Assembly (NCBI GenBank): GCA_016291895.1
Contig: JAEEZO010000049.1
Coordinates: 1-20,178, forward strand
Reading direction: 5' to 3'
DNA length: 20,178 nucleotides
Source: Caryophanales bacterium
Lineage (GTDB): Bacteria > Bacillota_I > Bacilli_A > RF39 > UBA660
The notes below the pieces were generated by a model, which did not search any database, had not been told where the DNA came from, and saw only the letters and a program-made list of their open reading frames with translations. This document shows positions 15,649-20,178 of this stretch, piece after piece. How positions within the stretch are numbered: position 1 is the stretch's first letter; each line of letters opens with the position of its first letter. A program made the position numbers and the translations under genes.

Positions 15649-15702
15649 TTTACACAAAAAAAAATAAATATTTACACAAAACGAATAAATATTTACACAA
15701 AA
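15649..15702. repeat. Three tandem copies of a TTTACACAAAA motif upstream of the adhesin
   Basis: TTTACACAAAA occurs at 15649-15659, 15671-15681 and 15692-15702, spaced 22 and 21 bp (about two helical turns). Copies two and three share 19 identical bases, AATAAATATTTACACAAAA (15663-15681 and 15684-15702). The array lies 75-128 bases upstream of the adhesin ATG, next to the ricA terminator. Helical phasing and position suggest a regulator-binding array, which is inference. A 14-of-16 match lies upstream of the metallopeptidase gene. Confidence 0.75.
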
Positions 15703-15708
15703 TAATAT

Positions 15709-15735
15709 AAAAAAAAGTTAGTTTTCTAACTTTTT
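15709..15735 (-). terminator. Intrinsic terminator after ricA
   Basis: AAAAAGTTAG (15712-15721) pairs with CTAACTTTTT (15726-15735), a 10-bp stem with a 4-base loop, and the minus strand continues as a T run to 15709. It overlaps the ricA stop. Confidence 0.82.
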
Positions 15736-16041
15736 CTTAAAATAATTATTAATCGTATTTTCAATTATTGATAATTCATTATTTATAACATCAATAGTAT
15801 TTAAATATTCTCGATATAAAGGATGATTATTAAGTTCATAAGTCTTCTTATCTAAAGTTTTTTTATCCACAAGTTTGTGGACAAAATCTTTATTCATTTG
15901 ACGTACTTCATTAATTAATAAAACTAATTCTTTATTATTACCAATATCTTCTTTTAACTTTAAATATTTTTGGTAATCAGAGCTAGATTCTATTTTGTTA
16001 ATAATATCATCAACTTTATCTAATATTTCTTTATTATTCAA
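15718..16041 (-). CDS. ricA: YlbF/YmcA family protein, probable RicA (YmcA)
   Basis: 107 residues, all helical, with the family pattern IESSSDYQKYLKLKEDIGNNKELVLLINEVRQ, then HPLYREYLNTIDVINNELSIIENTIN. In Bacillus subtilis, ymcA (ricA) follows miaB (ymcB), as here, and RicA works with RicF and RicT in the Y-complex that promotes mRNA processing by RNase Y and affects biofilm and competence. The assignment as RicA rather than RicF (YlbF) rests on this synteny. The start is TTG at 16039-16041, overlapping the last codons of miaB by 8 bases, with GGTGAG just upstream; no ATG or GTG lies nearby in frame. A TTG start in an overlap suggests low, coupled translation. The partners RicF and RicT are not in the window. 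Confidence 0.85.
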   Translation of the reverse strand: MNNKEILDKVDDIINKIESSSDYQKYLKLKEDIGNNKELVLLINEVRQMNKDFVHKLVDKKTLDKKTYELNNHPLYREYLNTIDVINNELSIIENTINNYFKKKLEN

Positions 16042-17449
16042 CTAACTCACCATCTAAACTAAAGCTTTTAGCAGAAGTTATTTTAACAGGAACAATTTTA
16101 CCAACTAAATCACCTTTACCAGTAAAGTTAACGAGTTTATTTGTTTCGGTATAGCCAAATAATTCATTATCTTTGATACTATCACCTTCTACTAAAACAT
16201 CAAAAGTTTTACCTTCCATTTTTTTATTAGATTCTAGTGAGTAATTATTTATTATTTCATTTAGCTTATATAATCTTTGTTCTTTTTCAGAAAGAGTCAA
16301 ACTATCTTTTTCCATAAGTTTAGCAGCTGGTGTTCCAACACGTGGTGAGTATATAAAAGTAAAAGCACCATCATATTTACAATAATTAACCATATCTAAA
16401 GTATCATTAAAGTCATCATCTGTTTCACCTGGAAATCCAACTATAATATCTGTTGTTATACTAACACCAGGAATTCCTTTTAATTTATTAAATAGTTCTT
16501 TATATGATTCTCTTGTATAACGGCGTCCCATTAGTTTTAGTATTTTATCACTACCAGATTGTAAAGGTAAATGAATATAAGGCATAATATTTTTATTATT
16601 TTTAATAACTTCAATCATTTTATCAGTGAAGTCCCAAGGATGACTAGTTATAAAACGAACTCTTGGCAATCCTATTTTACTAACTTCTAAAAGCAAATCT
16701 GATAAATCATAACCTTCATCAAGATCTTTACCATAAGCATTTACATTTTGACCTAAAAGAGTTACTTCTTGATAATTATCTTCTTTTAGTTTACGAACTT
16801 CATTAAGAATATCTTCCATTCTTCGACTTCTTTGTTTACCTCTTGTATAAGGTACGATACAATATGTACAAAATTTATCACAACCATAAATAATATTAAC
16901 ATAAGCTTTATAACTATTAACACGACGAACAGGAAGGTCTTCTACTATATTACCTTCTTCTGATAATACACATACGTTAGTTTTTGGATTATCATAACAA
17001 TCTTTTATTAGTTTTGGTAAGTCATATAAATTATGTGTACCAAAAATAAAGTTAACATTACGATATTTAGATAATATCTCTTTAACAACAACTTCTTCTT
17101 GAGCCATACAACCACATACGGCAACAATGATATTGGGTCTTTTTTCTTTTAAATGTTTAAGACGACCTAACATACCAAAAGCTTTATTATGAGCATTCTC
17201 TCTAATGGAGCAAGTATTTAATATTATTAAATCAGCTTCTTCCATTTCATCATTTTTCGTAAAACCACATGAATCAAGTAAACCACATATATTTTCACTA
17301 TCATGTTCATTCATTTGACAACCATATGTTTTAACATAATATGTCTTATTTTTTCCTAAAGATTGATATTCTTTTTTTAATTTAAAATGATCTATTTTAA
17401 CTTCTTCTTTTGTTCTTTTTCTTGCTTTATTTAAATTAGGTAATTGCAT
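16034..17449 (-). CDS. miaB: tRNA-2-methylthio-N6-dimethylallyladenosine synthase MiaB
   Basis: Radical SAM methylthiotransferase converting i6A37 to ms2i6A37 in tRNAs reading UNN codons. The N-terminal UPF0004 domain carries cluster cysteines in YGCQMNEHDSE, NTCSIREN and VCGCMAQ. The radical SAM motif is GCDKFCTYCIVPYTRGKQRSR, split here as CDKFC and TYC. HLPLQSGS, MGRRYTRE and IVGFPGET follow, and the C-terminal 70 residues or so form the TRAM RNA-binding domain. The ATG at 17447-17449 is preferred because GAGGG lies seven bases upstream; the ATG at 17465 has none and coincides with the expected transcript start. The product is 471 residues. A -10 TATAAT lies upstream, and ricA overlaps its 3' end. 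Confidence 0.96.
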   Translation of the reverse strand: MQLPNLNKARKRTKEEVKIDHFKLKKEYQSLGKNKTYYVKTYGCQMNEHDSENICGLLDSCGFTKNDEMEEADLIILNTCSIRENAHNKAFGMLGRLKHLKEKRPNIIVAVCGCMAQEEVVVKEILSKYRNVNFIFGTHNLYDLPKLIKDCYDNPKTNVCVLSEEGNIVEDLPVRRVNSYKAYVNIIYGCDKFCTYCIVPYTRGKQRSRRMEDILNEVRKLKEDNYQEVTLLGQNVNAYGKDLDEGYDLSDLLLEVSKIGLPRVRFITSHPWDFTDKMIEVIKNNKNIMPYIHLPLQSGSDKILKLMGRRYTRESYKELFNKLKGIPGVSITTDIIVGFPGETDDDFNDTLDMVNYCKYDGAFTFIYSPRVGTPAAKLMEKDSLTLSEKEQRLYKLNEIINNYSLESNKKMEGKTFDVLVEGDSIKDNELFGYTETNKLVNFTGKGDLVGKIVPVKITSAKSFSLDGELVE

Positions 17450-17473
17450 ACTAATCCCTCTTTTCATTTTATG

Positions 17474-17479
17474 ATTATA
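17474..17479 (-). promoter_or_regulatory. Likely -10 element of miaB-ricA
   Basis: A perfect TATAAT (17479-17474 on the minus strand), 24 bases before the chosen miaB ATG. The -35 (TTCATT, 17 bp upstream, inside the preceding terminator loop) is weak. Confidence 0.5.
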
Positions 17480-17483
17480 ACAT

Positions 17484-17512
17484 AAAAAAAGATTTAAATG
17501 AATTAAATCTTT
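17484..17512 (-). terminator. Terminator at the 3' end of the metallopeptidase cassette
   Basis: AAAGATTTAA (17488-17497) pairs with TTAAATCTTT (17503-17512), a 10-bp stem with a 5-base loop, followed on the minus strand by seven T (17490-17484). The sequence is nearly identical to the hairpin at 19985-20017, on the other side of the cassette. Confidence 0.8.
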
Positions 17513-17538
17513 AAATTAACTCTTATTAGAATGAAGAA

Positions 17539-17853
17539 CTATAATTCAATATTTTCCTTCTTCAAATTGTTTTGTTCTCTTTTGCGACGATTTTCCTCAT
17601 CTACTTGTTCTTGGTAAATTTGATTAACAACACCATTTAAACTATCAACTTTGATGGTTAAAAAAGAAGCCTCATCCTTAATTTTACTTGAATGATTTGT
17701 TAATTCATTTATAGCATCATCAACTTTATTCCCTTGAAAAATATCTGAAGTTTTTTTTAAATCATCACATAATTTAATAGCATTGTCATTAATGTCCCCT
17801 GCAGTCTGCTTCATCAAAGCAATTTTTGCTTTTTCATTACTTACATTAATCAT
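17539..17853 (-). CDS. Small helical WXG100-like protein (FxG variant)
   Basis: 104 residues, predicted from composition to be two long helices with a turn at DIFQGNKVDDA. The FQG at residues 39-41 sits where WXG100 (ESAT-6-like) proteins have WxG, with about 35 residues of helix before it and about 50 after. The C-terminal tail is strongly charged (NRRKREQNNLKKENIEL). There is no signal peptide or membrane segment, as expected for type VII substrates or their small helical partners. The gene starts four bases after the stop of the membrane protein gene, with GAAGG overlapping that gene's last codons, and it is the last gene of a three-gene operon. The family assignment is by architecture only; other small helical proteins could look alike. 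A partner role for the adjacent metallopeptidase is inference. Confidence 0.65.
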   Translation of the reverse strand: MINVSNEKAKIALMKQTAGDINDNAIKLCDDLKKTSDIFQGNKVDDAINELTNHSSKIKDEASFLTIKVDSLNGVVNQIYQEQVDEENRRKREQNNLKKENIEL

Positions 17854-17857
17854 TTAA

Positions 17858-18454
17858 TTACCTTCTTATAAATTCTTTATTCTCTACAGCATCAGTTTCA
17901 GGAACTTTATCATGAATTGTACCATCCCAATTATTTACTATTTCTAATGCCTTATTTACATCTATTATTGTAATAATATTTCTTTCATAATCAATAAGAA
18001 CACAATCACTATTGATGAGTTCTATAAATGCAGTTGTATCACGAAATCTTACAATTCTTTTATATTCATATTTTTCCAAACTACTAGTTAAAATATCATT
18101 ATAATCACTTTTTGTACTTGTTAAATGATATTCATTTCCTTCACTATTAAAATTGATTGTTATAAAATACTTATCCAAAGGATATGATACACCATTAATA
18201 CTTAATTGTCCTTTGTTATATAAATCTACAATTACATCGTCATATTTTGAACTGTTCTTTTTTAATTCATATAATCTATCATAATATTCAACCGCTTTTG
18301 GTTCACATCCAATTGTTGTAACTTCATTATTAGTGTTTTTTTCATATGTACCATCTACAAAAGAAATAATAAGCATAGTTGTCAATATAAAAGATCCTAT
18401 TTTTGCAACTTTTGATTTATCCACTTTAATATTTGCAATTTTATTTTCTCTCAT
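17858..18454 (-). CDS. Membrane-anchored protein of unknown function in the metallopeptidase cassette
   Basis: 198 residues. A basic start (MRENKIANIKVDKSKVAK) is followed by one hydrophobic segment (IGSFILTTMLIISFV, about 19-33) and an outer domain of about 160 residues with mixed strands and helices (YFITINFNSEGNEYHLTS, then KRIVRFRDTTAFIELINSDCVLIDY). Two cysteines, C50 and C151, could pair outside the cell. No known family is recognised. The ribosome binding site TAGGAGG includes the TAG stop of the metallopeptidase gene, so the two are tightly linked. By position it could be an immunity protein, a substrate-delivery partner, or a chaperone-like anchor; nothing in the sequence decides between these. 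Confidence 0.75.
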   Translation of the reverse strand: MRENKIANIKVDKSKVAKIGSFILTTMLIISFVDGTYEKNTNNEVTTIGCEPKAVEYYDRLYELKKNSSKYDDVIVDLYNKGQLSINGVSYPLDKYFITINFNSEGNEYHLTSTKSDYNDILTSSLEKYEYKRIVRFRDTTAFIELINSDCVLIDYERNIITIIDVNKALEIVNNWDGTIHDKVPETDAVENKEFIRR

Positions 18455-18462
18455 ATAACCTC

Positions 18463-19926
18463 CTAATTATTTGGACCAGGTGTCACTTCAGGACCTGGTG
18501 TTGGTGAAGGTCCTGGTCCAGGTTCAGGATCTGAATAACCATTTCCTTTACTCTGTCCATCATATTCTGTATTTAAAACTTCTTCTATATGTTCATTATA
18601 AGAGTCACTATAATCTTCACCTAGTAATCTAGTAATTTCCTCATACAAATCTGGGCAAAACTTTTTCATTGCATCTCCCTCAGTGAAATATAAATACATT
18701 GCTCCAGCAAAGAATTCTACTGAGTATTCTTTGTTTTCATTCTCATCACCAAAAACAAGATTATCATAATCTTTAGCTTCAATACCTTGAATAGTCTCAA
18801 CATATTTGTTGTATAACTTTTGCCATGTTTCATTGTTTTTAGAATAATAATATTTTCCAAACAGTTTGTTTATAAAACTATCTACTAAAATAGCATCAAA
18901 TTTGTGACCAAATTCATGAAGAACTGTTCCAACTGTATAATAATAATTGGCTTTAAAACTTTCGTGTACATTTATTACAACATTTCCAGTGCCTGGATAA
19001 GTTAAACCTCCCCAAAAGACTTCACCATTATAGATTTGTGAATCATTACTACACGTCAATATTACTGTGTTGTTTTTATGAGTAAGAACTTCTAAATATG
19101 AAGATGGTAATGTTCTCATAGTATTAATAACATTTGCTTTTGCAAAATTATAAGCCAACATTTCAATTCCAGTACAATCTTTTGGAAGAACTTGACAAAA
19201 CTCAAAATCATAACCATTTATAGAAAGAATTTCAGAATTAGTTTGGAATTCATTAATATGATTTGAATCAAAATTATAATATGAATCAGAGTTAATTCTC
19301 CTCCCAGGTTGAAAATCATAATCTTCAAAATTATCAGGACAATTATTAAGAAGAGCTTTAATAATTAGTTCCATTTCTTGGAAACCACGTACATCTTTAA
19401 TATACAACAATTGTTTTCTTACGTCATCAGGATTTAAACCAAATCTATCATAATCAAATTTTTCTTGAAATTCTCTTATCGATAAATAAGTATTTAATTT
19501 TTCATCCATTCCTGTATCTTTATGCCAAAAATCATAAAAAATATCTAGTACATAAAAATGTTTATAGGCATCATCTTGTGTTTCAAGATTTTCACCAAGT
19601 TTATACCAATGATCTGCATAAAAAGCAATTATTTTATCTTCATAGACATCTGCGCCATATTTATGTTTTATCAAGTCATCCATGGATTCACCCATAGCTT
19701 CTTCAAGTTCTTTTACCATTTTTGATAAAAAACTAATTTTATCTTCTAATTCATATGATACCATACCTCTTAAAATTCCTGTGTTAATAGATGCTCTTTC
19801 TTTTACACTAGCATCTAATCCATTATATTGATTGTCTAAGGTATCTAATAACTCTTTTACAGCTTCTGAGTCAATTAAAATACTTTTATTATTATTTAAT
19901 ACAGCATTACAATCAACTTTTAACAT
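18463..19926 (-). CDS. Putative secreted metallopeptidase toxin with an anthrax-lethal-factor-like (M34/ATLF) domain
   Basis: 487 residues. Residues about 15-85 form a helical region without a signal peptide, resembling the N-terminal helices of WXG/LXG-type effectors. The middle (about 90-260) has no recognised family. The C-terminal domain (about 265-440) has zinc motif H337-E-F-G-H341 followed by D344, and a downstream metal ligand E404 in SVEFFAGAMYLYF. Order and wording match the lethal-factor family, whose toxin has HEFGH, then EAEFFAEAF. So a zinc metalloprotease fold with intact catalytic residues is likely; the substrate is unknown. The tail (about 467-487) is Pro/Gly-rich. GGTGAT precedes the ATG. 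It is the first gene of the operon with the membrane protein and the FxG protein. An extracellular or anti-host or anti-bacterial role is inference. Confidence 0.72.
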   Translation of the reverse strand: MLKVDCNAVLNNNKSILIDSEAVKELLDTLDNQYNGLDASVKERASINTGILRGMVSYELEDKISFLSKMVKELEEAMGESMDDLIKHKYGADVYEDKIIAFYADHWYKLGENLETQDDAYKHFYVLDIFYDFWHKDTGMDEKLNTYLSIREFQEKFDYDRFGLNPDDVRKQLLYIKDVRGFQEMELIIKALLNNCPDNFEDYDFQPGRRINSDSYYNFDSNHINEFQTNSEILSINGYDFEFCQVLPKDCTGIEMLAYNFAKANVINTMRTLPSSYLEVLTHKNNTVILTCSNDSQIYNGEVFWGGLTYPGTGNVVINVHESFKANYYYTVGTVLHEFGHKFDAILVDSFINKLFGKYYYSKNNETWQKLYNKYVETIQGIEAKDYDNLVFGDENENKEYSVEFFAGAMYLYFTEGDAMKKFCPDLYEEITRLLGEDYSDSYNEHIEEVLNTEYDGQSKGNGYSDPEPGPGPSPTPGPEVTPGPNN

Positions 19927-19960
19927 GTTATCACCATCTTATATCTAAATTAATCATATC

Positions 19961-19976
19961 ATAGATATTTACACGA
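19961..19976. promoter_or_regulatory. Operator-like motif upstream of the metallopeptidase gene
   Basis: ATAGATATTTACACGA (plus strand) matches 14 of 16 bases of the unit repeated upstream of the adhesin (ATAAATATTTACACAA), in the same orientation relative to its gene and 35-50 bases before the ATG. A minus-strand TATGAT (19958-19953) could be the -10, which would put the motif in the promoter spacer, a position that fits repression. This is inference from one copy. Confidence 0.4.
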
Positions 19977-19984
19977 TTAAAGAC

Positions 19985-20017
19985 AAAAAAAGATTTAAGT
20001 AAATTAAATCTTTTTTT
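19985..20017. terminator. Long perfect hairpin, bidirectional-type terminator
   Basis: AAAAAAAGATTTAA (19985-19998) pairs with TTAAATCTTTTTTT (20004-20017), a perfect 14-bp stem with a 5-base loop and T runs in both directions. It ends the partial gene to its right and separates it from the metallopeptidase cassette. Confidence 0.82.
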
Positions 20018-20178
20018 AATCACATTTAACATAATCCTGACCAGTATATCTTATTCTTTGACATTCGTTATCTTTAAGTGTGAAACTTTTTCTTAAACTT
20101 TCTCGAAGATAAACAGTATGCGATTTTTTACAATCGAAACTATTATCACGAATAATTATATTAACTTCATTTTTAGTA
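20016..20178 (-). CDS. 3' end of an unrecognised gene (runs off the right edge)
   Basis: The last 53 codons and a TAA stop (20016-20018) of a minus-strand gene whose start lies beyond the window. The visible residues begin TKNEVNIIIRDNSFDCKKSH and end DYVKCD. They are charged, with three cysteines and no obvious membrane segment, motif or sorting signal. The frame is open to the edge and its stop touches a strong terminator, which supports it as real. No family is recognised. Three cysteines in so short a tail hint at an exported, disulfide-bearing or metal-binding domain, but this is weak. Confidence 0.6.
   Translation of the reverse strand, partial: TKNEVNIIIRDNSFDCKKSHTVYLRESLRKSFTLKDNECQRIRYTGQDYVKCD

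Noticed and set aside
15649..15702. CRISPR array or replication-origin DnaA boxes for the tandem repeats
   Set aside because: Units are only about 19 bases with 2-3 bases between them, there are no spacers and no cas genes; TTTACACAAAA does not match the DnaA box TTATCCACA.
3545..17449. MtaB and MiaB as duplicate copies of one gene
   Set aside because: GCKVN/NTCSVT versus GCQMN/NTCSIREN and different lengths place them in the two known subfamilies; both are normally present.
18463..19926. The adjacent adhesin as a Pro-Pro endopeptidase substrate, as for PPEP-1 in Clostridioides difficile
   Set aside because: I see no Pro-Pro site near the adhesin sorting signal, so a protease-adhesin pair is not supported.

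Overview
The window is low-GC, gene-dense Firmicutes DNA. Nearly every gene lies on the minus strand; only rpmB is on the plus strand. TGA is used as a stop (for example at 961-963 and 10341-10343) and tryptophan is TGG, so the code is standard and not the mycoplasma code. The T-box leader, the AGGAGG-type ribosome binding sites, the miaB-ricA pair, a ThrRS that starts directly at its editing domain, and DUF285 and LPXTG-like surface proteins suggest a host-associated Bacilli/Mollicutes-like lineage, such as an uncultured gut member. That placement is inference.

Layout, left to right: the 5' part of thrS with its T-box leader and consensus promoter (1-964); a secreted DUF285 (BspA-like) surface protein (961-2928); dCMP deaminase and mtaB (3028-4819); a small two-helix membrane protein, an acidic membrane-anchored protein and rsmE (4857-6617); rpmB on the plus strand (6736-6921), meeting a DUF2130 gene (6938-8203) at a shared bidirectional terminator; signal peptidase I and rplS (8251-9137); a translationally coupled trio of a methyltransferase, an RluA-type pseudouridine synthase and an exported protein of unknown function (9268-11859); a very large wall-anchored adhesin (11909-15574) broken by one in-frame TAA; ricA and miaB (15718-17449); a three-gene secreted-metallopeptidase cassette (17539-19926); and the 3' end of an unrecognised gene (20016-20178).

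Much of the core content serves translation: ThrRS, MtaB and MiaB (tRNA methylthiolation), RsmE, RluA-type and RlmI-like RNA modification, L28 and L19. Interleaved with it is a surface and secretion theme: the DUF285 protein, LepB, the adhesin with a VPITG sorting signal, and the metallopeptidase cassette.

The most interesting part is the cassette at 17539-19926. It encodes a protein with an anthrax-lethal-factor-like zinc site (HEFGH plus a downstream EFFAGA glutamate) behind a helical N-terminus, a membrane-anchored partner, and a WXG100-like small helical protein with FxG in place of WxG. I read it as a candidate type VII-type effector locus. It is bracketed by two nearly identical hairpins. 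Its upstream region carries a 16-bp motif that also occurs upstream of the adhesin, where there are three tandem copies spaced 21-22 bp.
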